Source: Acidovorax sp. NB1
GTDB lineage: Bacteria; Pseudomonadota; Gammaproteobacteria; Burkholderiales; Burkholderiaceae_C
Direction of reading: 5' to 3'
Assembly (NCBI RefSeq): GCF_005405905.1
Contig: NZ_BJHU01000040.1
Coordinates: 62,001-126,000, forward strand
DNA length: 64,000 bases
Below the pieces are notes generated by a model. That model was not told the origin of the DNA, did not search any database, and worked only from the letters and a program-made list of their open reading frames with translations. Made by a program: the position numbers and the translations under genes. This document shows positions 1-8,793 of the stretch, piece after piece. Numbering within the stretch: position 1 is the first letter of the stretch; the number at the start of each line of letters is the position of its first letter.

Positions 1-649
1 CCGCCCCCACTGAACGCACGGTGAGCTGCGTGATCTCGTAGTCAAAGTCGATGAAGCCCTCGACGATCACGCGGCCGTGGCTCACGCGGCCGCCGGCCAT
101 GGCGTAGTCCCAGGCCTTGGCCACATCGGCCGGGCCGTCGATCTTGCTTTGGCCTTTGCCGGAGCTGCTCATCACGGGCTTGACGATGCAGGGGTAGCCG
201 ATGCCTGCATCAATCGCGGCCTGCAACTCTTCGAGCGAATTGCAGAACTTGTACGGGCTGGTCGGCAGGCCCAGCGTTTCGGCCGCCAGCACGCGGATGC
301 CTTCGCGGTCCATGGTCAAACGTGCGGCACGGGCTGTGGGGATCACACGCACGGATCCCGCAGCTTCCAGCTCTTCGAGCATGGGGGTGGCGATGGCTTC
401 GATCTCGGGCACCACCAGGTGGGGCCGTTCGGCTTCGATCAGCGCCTTGAGTTGGGCCGGGTCGCTCATGGTGATGGTGCGCGCGTGGTGCGCCACCTGC
501 TGGCCGGGGGCGTTGTCGTAGCGGTCTACCGCAATGGTTTCCACACCCAGGCGCTGCAGCGCGATCAGCACCTCCTTGCCCAGCTCGCCCGAGCCCAGCA
601 GCATGACTTTGGTGGCATGGGGGGACAAAGGGGTTCCGAGGGTGGTCAT
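1..649 (-). CDS. purT: Formate-dependent phosphoribosylglycinamide formyltransferase 2, N-terminal part
   Basis: The enzyme uses formate and ATP to formylate GAR in the third step of purine synthesis, independently of folate. Only the first 216 residues lie in the window; the gene runs off its left edge (the family is about 390-400 residues). The start is the ATG at 649, giving [10 protein letters not shown] and then the pre-ATP-grasp nucleotide-fold segment [13 protein letters not shown]. Near residue 175 the ATP-grasp loop [12 protein letters not shown] is visible. It is the only purine gene here and is divergent from the lipoprotein gene at 908. Family identity is clear; the C-terminal half cannot be checked. 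Confidence 0.95.
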   Translation of the reverse strand, partial: MTTLGTPLSPHATKVMLLGSGELGKEVLIALQRLGVETIAVDRYDNAPGQQVAHHARTITMSDPAQLKALIEAERPHLVVPEIEAIATPMLEELEAAGSVRVIPTARAARLTMDREGIRVLAAETLGLPTSPYKFCNSLEELQAAIDAGIGYPCIVKPVMSSSGKGQSKIDGPADVAKAWDYAMAGGRVSHGRVIVEGFIDFDYEITQLTVRSVGA

Positions 650-907
650 GGGCTGCTTTCTGCAAAGGTTGTCAAAGAGAGAGGGAGACGACTGTAATCC
701 AACCCGGCACGGAACCCGCCCCCGTAGCCATGCCCCATGGCGGCCTTCCTGGGCGTGCGGACCACGGCATCAAAGCTGGGAGTGGTTGCACGCCAAATAT
801 TTTTTGCATCCACTGCATCCAAACGGCGTTTTCGTGGGTAGTACCTCCAGCAGCGCCTCTTGTTGCTGCTTGCTGTCCTATCAACCCATCAACCAGAAAG
901 AAACGCC

Positions 908-1483
908 ATGACCTTCCACACGTCCAAATTCTCCCGCCTGCTCCCCGTGACGGGTGCGGTCGCTGCCTCCGTGCTGCTCAGCGCCTGCGGCTCCATGATG
1001 TCGTCGCCCAAGCCGATGTTCTCGCAAGACAGCCTGCCCGACAGCATCAAGGTGCCTGCTGGCAACAAGGTGGCGATGGAAACCGTGGGCGTGGGCGAGA
1101 TCACCTACGAATGCCGCGACAAGGCCAACATGCCGGGCCAGACCGAATGGGTGTTTGTGGGCCCCAAGGCCGTGCTGAATGACCGCAGCGGCAAACAAGT
1201 GGGCACCTACTACGGCCCACCCGCTACCTGGGAGTCGAACGACGGTTCCAAGCTGACAGCCACCCAGCTGGCCGTGGCGCCATCGGGCACGGGCAACTTG
1301 CCCTACCAGCTCGTCAAGGCCAACCCCGCCATGGGCTCCGGCGCCATGACTGGCGTGACCTTCATCCAGCGCGTGGCCTTGAAGGGCGGCGTGGCACCTG
1401 CTGCCGCCTGCATCCCCGCCAACAAGGGCGAGCGCCAGATCGTGAAGTACCAGGCCGACTACATCTTCTGGAAGGCCGCGTAA
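908..1483 (+). CDS. DUF3455 family lipoprotein
   Basis: A 191-residue predicted lipoprotein of the DUF3455 family; the function is unknown. A lipobox (LLSAC, near residue 22) follows a short hydrophobic signal, so the mature protein should be anchored through its cysteine in the envelope. The body contains the family's conserved stretches around GEITYECR, GPPATWES and the C-terminal VKYQADYIFW. The ATG at 908 is preferred over an upstream in-frame codon at 860, because it puts the signal peptide at the N-terminus and has a purine-rich stretch just upstream. An ECF sigma/anti-sigma pair follows about 110 bases later, and such sigma factors can control envelope lipoproteins, but no shared promoter could be identified. 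Confidence 0.85.
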   Translation: MTFHTSKFSRLLPVTGAVAASVLLSACGSMMSSPKPMFSQDSLPDSIKVPAGNKVAMETVGVGEITYECRDKANMPGQTEWVFVGPKAVLNDRSGKQVGTYYGPPATWESNDGSKLTATQLAVAPSGTGNLPYQLVKANPAMGSGAMTGVTFIQRVALKGGVAPAAACIPANKGERQIVKYQADYIFWKAA

Positions 1484-1591
1484 ACCACGCGCACGCAATC
1501 CCCTGCGCAGCGGGGGCTACCACCGGGGCGGTGACGGGTTTGCGGCTACGATGCGCCCACCTTTCAGCCACTGCCCCGCTGCCCGCACACC

Positions 1592-2158
1592 GTGCCCGAC
1601 ACCCCTGGCGATTTTGACTACGAAGCCGCTCTGGCCGCCTGCGCGGCCGGCGACCGGCAGGCCATGCACCGCCTGTACCAACAGGAGGGCGCGCGGCTGC
1701 TGGGCGTGGCGCTGCGCATCGTGCGCCAGCGCGCACTGGCCGAAGACATCGTGCACGATGCCTGCATCAATATCTGGACGCGTGCCGCCAGCTACGACGC
1801 GAGCCGAGGCAGCGCACGTGGGTGGATCTACAGCGTGGTGCGTAACCTGGCCCTGAACGCCGTGCGCGACGGCAGCCGCCACGTGGATGTGGACGACACC
1901 ACCACCCAAGCCCTGGAGGCCGACATGTCTGTGCAGGCCCACCACGAGGTGGAGGAAACCTTTGAACTCAACGCTAGCCTGGGTCGCCTGCAGAATTGCC
2001 TGGAAGCCCTGGACCCGGCGCGCCGCAGCTGCGTGCTGCACGCCTATGTGGACGGCTGCTCGCACGGCGAAATTGCCGAGCGCCTGGGCGCACCGCTCGG
2101 CACCGTGAAAGCGTGGATACGGCGCAGCCTGGTATCGCTGCGGGAGTGCATGGCATGA
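1592..2158 (+). CDS. ECF-type RNA polymerase sigma factor (SigK-like)
   Basis: A 188-residue sigma-70 family factor. Region 2 lies at about residues 20-90 (LAEDIVHDACINIWTRA, then GWIYSVVRNLALN) and region 4 at 125-185 (ALDPARRSCVLHAYVDG, then a helix-turn-helix at GEIAERLGAPLGTVKAW). It starts with GTG at 1592, the only suitable start near the family's usual N-terminus. The stop overlaps the ATG of the next gene by four bases (ATGA), and that gene encodes an RskA-type membrane protein, so this is very probably its cognate anti-sigma factor. The signal sensed is unknown. Confidence 0.92.
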   Translation: MPDTPGDFDYEAALAACAAGDRQAMHRLYQQEGARLLGVALRIVRQRALAEDIVHDACINIWTRAASYDASRGSARGWIYSVVRNLALNAVRDGSRHVDVDDTTTQALEADMSVQAHHEVEETFELNASLGRLQNCLEALDPARRSCVLHAYVDGCSHGEIAERLGAPLGTVKAWIRRSLVSLRECMA

Positions 2159-2925
2159 CCGACCTGCGCAACACACCGCCTACGCCCTCGCCGGACGACC
2201 TGCATGTTCTGGCCGGCGAGTACGTGCTGGGCACCCTGCCTGCTGCCGAGCGCCAGGCCGTGCAGCGACGTCTGGCCGGTGACAAGGCACTGCAACAGGC
2301 GGTGGCCGAGTGGGAAGCCCGCCTGCTGCCGCTGACCCAGCTGGTGGAGCCCATTGCACCGCCCGCCGCCTTGTGGGCGCGCATCGATCAATCGCTGCAA
2401 GCAGCCAGCCTGCAGCACGCTGCGACACCCGTTGCCGCGCCACTCCGTGCAAAAGCCGAGCGCAAGCCGTCTGTGCGCTGGTGGGACCACCTGGGCCTGT
2501 GGCGCGCCCTCGCCGGCTCGGGCTTTGCCATGGCGGCGGTGCTCGCGGCTGTGCTCGTCACGCGCACCGCGCCCGTGGCCGCGCCGCCGCAGTTCATGGT
2601 GGTGCTGGTCGCGCCGCAAGACAAGGCCCCGGGTTGGGTCGTGCAGGCCAGCTCCCCCCAGCAGATCAGCCTGATTCCGCTGGGCGTGGCCGAAGTGCCC
2701 GCCGACAAGGCCCTGGAGTTCTGGACCAAGGCCGATGGCTGGAGCGGCCCCGTGTCGCTGGGCCTGGTGCAGCCCGGTCAGCCCCTGCAGATCCCGCTGG
2801 ACAAGCTGCCGCCGCTGCAGCCCAACCAGTTGTTCGAGCTGACGCTGGAGCCGCCGACAGGCTCGCCGATTGGCAAACCCACAGGCCCCATCCAGTTCAT
2901 CGGCCGCGCCGTCAAGGTGCTGTGA
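2155..2925 (+). CDS. Anti-sigma factor, RskA/SigK-regulator family
   Basis: A 256-residue membrane protein expected to hold the adjacent sigma factor inactive. The N-terminal cytoplasmic part (residues 1-110) has the anti-sigma pattern LAGEYVLGTLPAAER typical of the RskA family, then a single membrane helix at about 123-140 (FAMAAVLAAVLVT). A C-terminal periplasmic RskA domain follows (PDKALEFWTKADG-like region, ending FIGRAVKVL). The start is the ATG at 2155, coupled to the sigma gene by a four-base overlap; the open frame extends upstream, but only inside the sigma gene. There is no zinc-binding HxxxCxxC motif, as expected for the RskA class. Confidence 0.9.
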   Translation: MTDLRNTPPTPSPDDLHVLAGEYVLGTLPAAERQAVQRRLAGDKALQQAVAEWEARLLPLTQLVEPIAPPAALWARIDQSLQAASLQHAATPVAAPLRAKAERKPSVRWWDHLGLWRALAGSGFAMAAVLAAVLVTRTAPVAAPPQFMVVLVAPQDKAPGWVVQASSPQQISLIPLGVAEVPADKALEFWTKADGWSGPVSLGLVQPGQPLQIPLDKLPPLQPNQLFELTLEPPTGSPIGKPTGPIQFIGRAVKVL

Positions 2926-2947
2926 CGAACACGGCCTGGGCCCGACT

Positions 2948-3391
2948 TCAGTACTGTTTGTAGGGCAGGAACTTGCCCGACAGGACCACATTCACGCGGT
3001 CTCCATTGGGATTGGCCTCGCGCTGGATGTCCATGCTGAAGTCGATGGCGCTCATGATGCCGTCGCCAAACTCTTCGTGGATCAGTTCCTTGATGGTGGT
3101 GCCGTACACGCTCACCACCTCGTACCAGCGGTAGATCAGCGGGTCCGTGGGCACGGGCGTGGGCAGCGAGCCCTTGTAGGGAACCACTTGCAGCCACTTC
3201 TGCTCCTCGGCCGTGAGGCCAAAAATCTTGCCGACGATCTTGGCTTGCTCGGGCGTGGCGGTCATCTGGCCCAGGCACAGGGCGGTGGTCCATTCCTTGG
3301 ACTGGCCGACCTTCTTGGCTATGGCCTCCCACTGCAGGCCCTTGGCGACCTTGGTGCTGATGATCTTTTCGGTAACGTCGTTGCGGTTCAT
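2948..3391 (-). CDS. cynS: Cyanate hydratase (cyanase)
   Basis: Converts cyanate plus bicarbonate to ammonia and carbon dioxide, allowing cyanate detoxification or use as a nitrogen source. It has 147 residues against 156 in E. coli. The three catalytic residues known from E. coli (Arg96, Glu99, Ser122) align with Arg88, Glu91 and Ser114 here, in the segments YRWYE and GDGIMSAI. The N-terminal helical domain (residues 1-75) is intact. It is the last gene of a minus-strand row of ABC transporter genes, about 110 bases downstream of the ATP-binding subunit, which points to cyanate as a transported substrate. Confidence 0.97.
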   Translation of the reverse strand: MNRNDVTEKIISTKVAKGLQWEAIAKKVGQSKEWTTALCLGQMTATPEQAKIVGKIFGLTAEEQKWLQVVPYKGSLPTPVPTDPLIYRWYEVVSVYGTTIKELIHEEFGDGIMSAIDFSMDIQREANPNGDRVNVVLSGKFLPYKQY

Positions 3392-3504
3392 GGTGATGGC
3401 TCCTTCGGTTGGATGGGTTTTGGAACGGGGAACAGGAACTTCAGGGTGCAGCCCTCCCTGTCGCCCACAAGGGGCAACACGAAAGGGCTTGGCTGCTCAG
3501 GAAT

Positions 3505-4380
3505 TCAGTGGGCTTTGGCGCGTGTCACCAGGAAGTCCACGATGTGGTTGCGCAGCGCGTAGTAGCCGTCCAGGTGGTGCAGGCTGGTGCGCGTGCGCTC
3601 GCGCGGTAGCGGGTTGACCACCACCTCGGCGATGCCACCAGGGCGATAGCCCTCGGGCGTCTCGTTGCCGTTGCTCATGAGCAGGATGCGGTCAGCCAGC
3701 AAAATGGCCTCGTCCACATCGTGCGTGATCATGAACACCGTCTGCTGCGTCTGGCGCACGATGGTCATCAACTCGTCCTGGATGGTGCCGCGTGTGAGGG
3801 CGTCCAGTGCGCCAAAAGGCTCGTCCAGCAGCAGCATCTTGGGCTGGATGGAGAACGCGCGCGCAATGCCCACGCGCTGCTTCATGCCGCCCGATAGCTG
3901 AGAAGGCTGCTTGTCGATGGCAGGGCTCAGGCCTACCAGCGCCACAAACCTCTCCACATGCGCATCGACCTGGGCCTTCTTCCAGTCGGGCCAGCGCGAC
4001 TTCACAGCGAAAGCGATGTTCTGGCGCACCGTGAGCCAGGGCATGAGCGCGTGGCTCTGGAACACCACGCCCCGGTCCAGGCTGGGGCCGGCGACCTCGC
4101 GCCCGTCCATGATGACGGTGCCCGAGGTGGCGGTGTCCAGCCCCGCCAGCACGTTAAGGATGGTGGTCTTGCCGCAGCCCGAGTGGCCGATGATGCAGAC
4201 GAACTCGCCCTTGTCGAGCGTGAACGACACGTCGGCAAACACGGGTTTGGCGGGTACAAAGGCTTTGCTCAGCCGGTCGATCTGGAGGAAGCCTTGGGTC
4301 ACGGCAAAGGCCTTTCGTTGCGGTGCGTCAGTGGCAAGAGGGGCTGGAACAGCCGGGCGCTGGGCAACATCACTCCACAT
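3505..4380 (-). CDS. Nitrate/cyanate-type ABC transporter, ATP-binding subunit
   Basis: A 291-residue ATPase of the NrtD/CynD/SsuB group. Walker A is GHSGCGKTT (near residue 70), the signature is QLSGGMKQR, and Walker B is MLLLDEPFGALD followed by the switch histidine in MITHDVDEA. An extension of about 30 residues precedes the core. Its start overlaps the permease stop by 11 bases, so translation is probably coupled. Together with the permease and binding protein upstream and cyanase downstream, it most likely powers cyanate uptake. Nitrate or a related anion cannot be excluded from sequence, since this family covers nitrate, cyanate, bicarbonate and sulfonates. Confidence 0.9.
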   Translation of the reverse strand: MWSDVAQRPAVPAPLATDAPQRKAFAVTQGFLQIDRLSKAFVPAKPVFADVSFTLDKGEFVCIIGHSGCGKTTILNVLAGLDTATSGTVIMDGREVAGPSLDRGVVFQSHALMPWLTVRQNIAFAVKSRWPDWKKAQVDAHVERFVALVGLSPAIDKQPSQLSGGMKQRVGIARAFSIQPKMLLLDEPFGALDALTRGTIQDELMTIVRQTQQTVFMITHDVDEAILLADRILLMSNGNETPEGYRPGGIAEVVVNPLPRERTRTSLHHLDGYYALRNHIVDFLVTRAKAH

Positions 4381-5236
4381 AGGTCACCACCTTCTGCAGC
4401 TGGCCAAACGCCAGGTCGAGCAACATGCCCACCACGCCGATCACCAGGATGGCGAAGATCACGTTGGTGAGCGACAGGTTGTTCCACTCGTTCCACACGA
4501 AGTAGCCGATGCCTGTGCCGCCCACCAGCATCTCGGCTGCCACAATCACCAGCCACGCAATGCCCATGCTGATGCGCATGCCCGTGAGGATGGTGGGCGC
4601 TGCGGCAGGCAGGATCACCAGGAAGGCCTTGCGCAGCGGGTTCACCTCCAGCGTGGCTGACACGTTGAGCCAGTCGCGCTTGACCGAGGCCACGCCAAAC
4701 GCCGTGTTCACCAGCATGGGCCACACCGAGCAGATGAAGATCACGAAGATGCCCGAGATGGATGAGTCCTTGATGGTGTAGAGCGCGAGCGGCATCCACG
4801 CCAGCGGGCTGATGGGCTTGAGCACCTGGATGAACGGATCGAACGCGCGGCGCAGCAGCGGCGACATGCCGATGATGAAACCGAGCGGGATGGCCACCAG
4901 GCAGGCCAGGCCAAAACCCAGCGCCACGCGGCCCAGCGAGTGCGCCAGCTGGATGGCGATGCCCTTGTCGTTGGGACCGTTGTCGTAGAACGGGTTGGAC
5001 AGGTGGCCCCACACTGTGCTGCCCATGGCGCCCAGCGTGGGGAACCCGCCGCTCTTGGGTGCGCCCGGGTCCTTGCCCATCATCTTGGCGTACTCGATCT
5101 GCTCGACCGTCATGCCTGCGGTGCCGCTGCTGGCGCCCGAGGGCGCCGTGGCGATGTACCAGATGCCCAGCAGCGTGAGGAAGATGAGCACGGACAGCAG
5201 GCCCGCGCGCAGGTTGAGGTTCTTGGCGGCAGTCAT
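4370..5236 (-). CDS. Nitrate/cyanate-type ABC transporter, permease subunit
   Basis: A 288-residue inner-membrane permease of the NrtB/CynB/SsuC group. A first membrane helix near residue 15-30 (LLSVLIFLTLLGIWYI) is followed by an extended loop and then the five-helix BPD_transp_1 domain. The coupling EAA-type loop is at VSATLEVNPLRKAFLVILPAAAP. The ATG at 5236 lies one base after the binding-protein stop; an upstream in-frame ATG would lie deep inside that gene and is rejected. Gene order binding protein, permease, ATPase, cyanase supports a single transcript. Confidence 0.92.
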   Translation of the reverse strand: MTAAKNLNLRAGLLSVLIFLTLLGIWYIATAPSGASSGTAGMTVEQIEYAKMMGKDPGAPKSGGFPTLGAMGSTVWGHLSNPFYDNGPNDKGIAIQLAHSLGRVALGFGLACLVAIPLGFIIGMSPLLRRAFDPFIQVLKPISPLAWMPLALYTIKDSSISGIFVIFICSVWPMLVNTAFGVASVKRDWLNVSATLEVNPLRKAFLVILPAAAPTILTGMRISMGIAWLVIVAAEMLVGGTGIGYFVWNEWNNLSLTNVIFAILVIGVVGMLLDLAFGQLQKVVTYVE

Positions 5237-5237
5237 G

Positions 5238-6644
5238 TCATGCCGCCTTACCGATGGGGAAGCTCTTGGCATATTCGGCCGCCTTGGTGGCATCGAACTC
5301 GCGCCCCATGATCTTGAACTTGGGGTACGCGCCGTCGGGCACCTTCTGGTCCAGCGCCTTCATGTGCTTCTTCGCGTCGGTGAGCAAGAACACCTGCTCG
5401 GCGATCTGCTGGTAGTTCACATCGCCCTTGACGTAGCCCCAGCGCTGCATCTGCGTGAGCATCCACACCGCCATGCTCTGCCAGGGCATGGGGTCGAAGT
5501 CGGCACGGTCGGGCACCGACTGGATCTTGCCCAGCCCATCGGCAAAGCGGCCCGTGAGCACCTGCGTGAGCACGGTCTCGGGCTGGTTGAGGTATTGCGC
5601 GGGCGCAATCACCTTGGCGATCAGCTCGCGGTTTTCGGGCTTGCGCGCCATGGCGGCCGACGTGAGCACGGCGCGGTACAACGCGGCAAACGTGTTGGGG
5701 TTCTGCTGGATGAATTCCGCACTGGTGCCGAACGCGCAGCAGGGGTGGCCATCCCACAGCTCCTTGGTCAGGATGTGCAAAAAGCCGATCTCCTCATACA
5801 CTGCGCGCTGGTTGAACGGGTCGGGGCCCAGGTAGCCGTCGATGTTGCCCGCGCGCAAATTGGCCACCATCTCGGGCGGTGGCACCACGCGGATCTGGAT
5901 GTCGGTATCGGGGTTCAGTCCGTGCTCTGCCACGTAGTAGCGCAGCAAAAAGTTGTGCATGCTGAACTCGAACGGCACAGCAAACTTGAAGCCCTTCCAC
6001 TGCTTGGGATCGCGCTTGTCCTTGTGCTTGTTGGCCAGCGTGATCGCCTGCCCGTTGGTGTTCTGGATGGTCGCCACCTTCATCGGCACGGCGTTGGAAC
6101 CCACCCCCATCGAGATCGCCAGCGGCATGGGGCTCAAGAAGTGCGTGGCGTCGTACTCCTTGTTCATCATCTTGTCGCGGATCAGCGCCCAGCCCGCCGT
6201 CTTGGTGACTTCGACATTCAGGCCCTGCTTGCTGTAGAAACCCAGCGGGTGGGCCATGATCAGCGGGGTGGCGCAGGTGATCGGGATGAAGCCGATCTTG
6301 AGGTTGGTCTTCTCCAGCGCGCCCTGTTTCTCTTGCGCCATGGCCTGCAGGCTGGCCACGGGCAACACGCTGGCAATGGCCGCCATGGCTGTGCCCTTGC
6401 CCACGACCTTGATGAAGCGGCGGCGCACCGCGTCTTGCGGAAACAGCGCCTTGACCAGCGTGGCTTCGATGAACTCGTTGCTGTACAGCTCGAACTCGCG
6501 GGTCTCGCTGCGCTGGCGCAAGTTGGCTGCAGCAGCATCAGCCGAGGCCTCGGCATGGTGGTCAGCCACCGTGTGGTCGCGGCCACAGCTGCATTTCAGC
6601 ATCAAGGGGCGGTCGGCATCGTAGGGCGAGAAGAATTCAGACAT
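5238..6644 (-). CDS. Nitrate/cyanate-type ABC transporter substrate-binding protein (NrtA/CmpA-like)
   Basis: A 468-residue binding protein of the NrtA/CmpA group. The ligand-binding core begins around residue 110 (LKIGFIPITCATPLI), and the family stretches GWALIRDKMMNKEYDATHFLSPMP and GYLGPDPFNQR are complete. Residues 74-102 form a twin-arginine type signal (RRRFIK, then a hydrophobic run ending ASLQAMA), so Tat export is likely. Unusually, about 70 residues precede that signal and include CSCG (Cys18, Cys20) and nearby histidines. This could be a cytoplasmic metal or cofactor site cleaved on export, or a family trait. First gene of the transport/cyanase group; 146 bases separate it from the response regulator gene. 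Confidence 0.92.
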   Translation of the reverse strand: MSEFFSPYDADRPLMLKCSCGRDHTVADHHAEASADAAAANLRQRSETREFELYSNEFIEATLVKALFPQDAVRRRFIKVVGKGTAMAAIASVLPVASLQAMAQEKQGALEKTNLKIGFIPITCATPLIMAHPLGFYSKQGLNVEVTKTAGWALIRDKMMNKEYDATHFLSPMPLAISMGVGSNAVPMKVATIQNTNGQAITLANKHKDKRDPKQWKGFKFAVPFEFSMHNFLLRYYVAEHGLNPDTDIQIRVVPPPEMVANLRAGNIDGYLGPDPFNQRAVYEEIGFLHILTKELWDGHPCCAFGTSAEFIQQNPNTFAALYRAVLTSAAMARKPENRELIAKVIAPAQYLNQPETVLTQVLTGRFADGLGKIQSVPDRADFDPMPWQSMAVWMLTQMQRWGYVKGDVNYQQIAEQVFLLTDAKKHMKALDQKVPDGAYPKFKIMGREFDATKAAEYAKSFPIGKAA

Positions 6645-6740
6645 GGCACACCTCGAAGAAGTTGGTGCCAGGCGTTACGCAAAGCGCGGGCCAGTTTTTG
6701 CCGGTGCCGGCCCGCTGTCATGAATTCGTGGGTGTGGTGT

Positions 6741-6753
6741 CTACAGCGTGTAG
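6741..6753. promoter_or_regulatory. Short inverted repeat before the transporter operon
   Basis: CTACA GCG TGTAG, five-base arms with a three-base centre, in the 146-base gap between the response regulator and the binding-protein gene. It could be a site for the adjacent NarL-type regulator; the assignment is positional only. Confidence 0.3.
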
Positions 6754-6790
6754 GGCCAGCACTACAAATCGGGCATGCAGCGCCCGCAAA

Positions 6791-7486
6791 TCACTCGGCA
6801 GGTGCGCCGCGCGCCAGCAGCGCCAGCTCCACGTCGTTGCGCGCGCCGGTCTTTTCGAGGATGCGGGCGCGGTAGGTGCTCACCGTGTTGGGCGCGAGCT
6901 TGAGCTGCGCACCAATTTCGCTCACGCTCTGCCCGGCCGTGAGCAGACGGAACACTTGGTGCTCTCGGAATGAAAGCGCATCCACCCCCGCGGGCGCGCC
7001 CTGCTGGGCGGCGCGCACCACGCCGGTGCGCTCCACCGCGCCCGCCAGCGCTTGCGCCGTGGCCTCTGTCAGGTAGCGGCCGCCCGCCGCCACCTTGCGC
7101 ACGGCCGCCACCATGTCGTCGGGGTCGGCGCTTTTGTGCAGATAGCCCGCTGCGCCCATCTGGATACAGCGCACCGCATATTGCCGCTCGGGGTAGGTGC
7201 TGAGCATCAGCACCGGCAGCACAGGCCAGGCCTTGCGCAACGCCTGCAGCACTTCGAGGCCATCCATGCCCGGCATGGCGATGTCCAGCAGCACCAGGTC
7301 TACGCCCAGCGCACCCGTGGGCCCCTGCAGCGCCGTGACTTGATCCAGCACCTCGCTGCCCTGGGTGGCTTCGGCCACCACGGCGATCTCGGGCGTGCCG
7401 TTGGCGGGGTCGCCCAGCACCTGCTTGAGCCCCTCCCGCACGATGCGGTGGTCATCCCCGATCAATACGCGAACCACGGAATTCAT
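6791..7486 (-). CDS. LuxR/NarL-family response regulator
   Basis: A 231-residue two-component regulator. The receiver has the acidic pair Asp11-Asp12, phospho-acceptor Asp68 (VLLDIAMPG) and the conserved Lys in YLHKSAD. A C-terminal LuxR-type helix-turn-helix lies at about 165-225 (LSFREHQVFRLL, then SEIGAQLKLAPNTVSTYRARI). The ATG at 7486 overlaps the kinase stop by four bases, and the longer upstream open frame is only antiparallel overlap within the kinase gene. It is encoded just before the cyanate/nitrate-type transport genes on the same strand, so those are the most obvious targets. An inverted repeat CTACA-GCG-TGTAG lies in the gap at 6741-6753. Confidence 0.93.
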   Translation of the reverse strand: MNSVVRVLIGDDHRIVREGLKQVLGDPANGTPEIAVVAEATQGSEVLDQVTALQGPTGALGVDLVLLDIAMPGMDGLEVLQALRKAWPVLPVLMLSTYPERQYAVRCIQMGAAGYLHKSADPDDMVAAVRKVAAGGRYLTEATAQALAGAVERTGVVRAAQQGAPAGVDALSFREHQVFRLLTAGQSVSEIGAQLKLAPNTVSTYRARILEKTGARNDVELALLARGAPAE

Positions 7487-8691
7487 GACAGCTCCAGAGG
7501 AATCAGCAATTGCAGGCACGAGCCCTGCCCCGGCTCGCTGGTGATGCTCAGCTGGCCACCCAGCTGCCGTGCTCGCTCGCGCATGCCCATCACCCCATAG
7601 GCGGTGGGCGCCTCCAGCGCCTGGCGGGTGGCGCCCACGCCGTTGTCGCGCACACGCAGTTGCAGCACATCGTCCTGCACGTCGATGGCAATGTCGATGG
7701 CGCTGGCCTGCGCGTGGCGGCCCACATTGCTCAGCATCTCCTGGAAGATGCGGAACACGGCGATGGCGGCGGGCTCGGGCAAGTGCAGGGTGGCGGGTAC
7801 GTCCATGTGCCACGCCAGCTCCAGCTCGGCAGACTGCACAAACTCCTGCGCCTGCCACTCCAGCGCCGCCCACAGGCCCTGGTGGTCCAGGATGCTGGGG
7901 CGCAGGTCGGTGATGATGCGGCCCACGTTGTCCACGGCGTTTTCGATCAGGCGGCTCATGTTCTGGCATTTGCACCGCATCTGGGTGCGCATGTCGCCCG
8001 CGGCCTCGGGCGTGCGCTCACCCTGCTCGCCCAGGCGCTTGTGCAGCCAGTTGACATCCATCTTCAGCGCCACCAGCAGGCTGCCCAGCTCATCGTGCAC
8101 CTCGCGGGCGATGCGGGTGCGTTCGTCCTCCCGCACCTGCTCTGAGTAGGCGGACAGCTCCCGCAGCTGCGCCAGCGCCTGCGACAGCTCCTGGGTGCGC
8201 GCGGCCACGCGGCGCTCCAGCTCGTCATTGGCGCGGGCCAGGTCGTCGTGCGCGCGCTGCAGTTCGTCGGCGGCGCGCTTGCGGCTGGTGATGTCCACAA
8301 ACGCGATCACAGCGCCGTGCACCTGCTCGCCCTCCAGGATGGGGTGGCTGGAATACTCCACGGCAAACGCCGAACCGTCTTGGCGCCAGAACACCTCGGT
8401 GTCCACCCGGCAGGGCAGGCCCTGGCGGAAGGCGTTGAAGATGGGGCAGTCGCTGTCGGCGTAAGGGCTGCCGTCAGGGTGGCTGTGGTGGGTGAGCGCG
8501 TGCATGTTGCGCCCCATCACCTCTTCGGCCGCAAAGCCCAGCATCTGTGCGCCCGCCCGGTTGATGAACACGCAGTTGCCGGCCAGGTCGATGCCGAACA
8601 CGCCCTCCCCCGTGGACTCCAGCAGCAGCCCGAGGCGGTTTTGCCAGAGGGCGCTGGCACCGGCAGGCAGGTTCAGGACATGAGTGGGCAT
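7483..8691 (-). CDS. PAS-domain sensor histidine kinase, NarX-type (HisKA_3)
   Basis: A 402-residue cytosolic kinase. One PAS domain occupies about residues 15-130 (STGEGVFGIDLAGNCVFINR, ending VHGAVIAFVDITSRKRA) and is followed by a coiled coil at about 135-185. The dimerisation/phospho-acceptor region has His199 in REVHDELGS, and a GHKL ATPase domain lies at about 300-400 with DNGVG and GVMGMRERARQLGG. There is no membrane segment, so the signal is sensed in the cytoplasm, perhaps through a PAS ligand. The ATG at 8691 gives the family's usual short N-terminus. It is coupled to the regulator gene by ATGA and is divergent from the ABC-2 permease gene. Confidence 0.92.
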   Translation of the reverse strand: MPTHVLNLPAGASALWQNRLGLLLESTGEGVFGIDLAGNCVFINRAGAQMLGFAAEEVMGRNMHALTHHSHPDGSPYADSDCPIFNAFRQGLPCRVDTEVFWRQDGSAFAVEYSSHPILEGEQVHGAVIAFVDITSRKRAADELQRAHDDLARANDELERRVAARTQELSQALAQLRELSAYSEQVREDERTRIAREVHDELGSLLVALKMDVNWLHKRLGEQGERTPEAAGDMRTQMRCKCQNMSRLIENAVDNVGRIITDLRPSILDHQGLWAALEWQAQEFVQSAELELAWHMDVPATLHLPEPAAIAVFRIFQEMLSNVGRHAQASAIDIAIDVQDDVLQLRVRDNGVGATRQALEAPTAYGVMGMRERARQLGGQLSITSEPGQGSCLQLLIPLELS

Positions 8692-8793
8692 GGCGTTGCT
8701 CAAGCAATGGGCGTGCCCAGCTGGCGGGACGACCCACCCAGGCAGGCACGCCAGGGGCTGTGCGTCCGCCCGCCAACATCGCACAATAAGCGG

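Noticed and set aside
8248-8793. N-terminal extension of the ABC-2 permease
   Set aside because: It would overlap the divergent kinase gene; the permease fold starts after the ATG at 8794.
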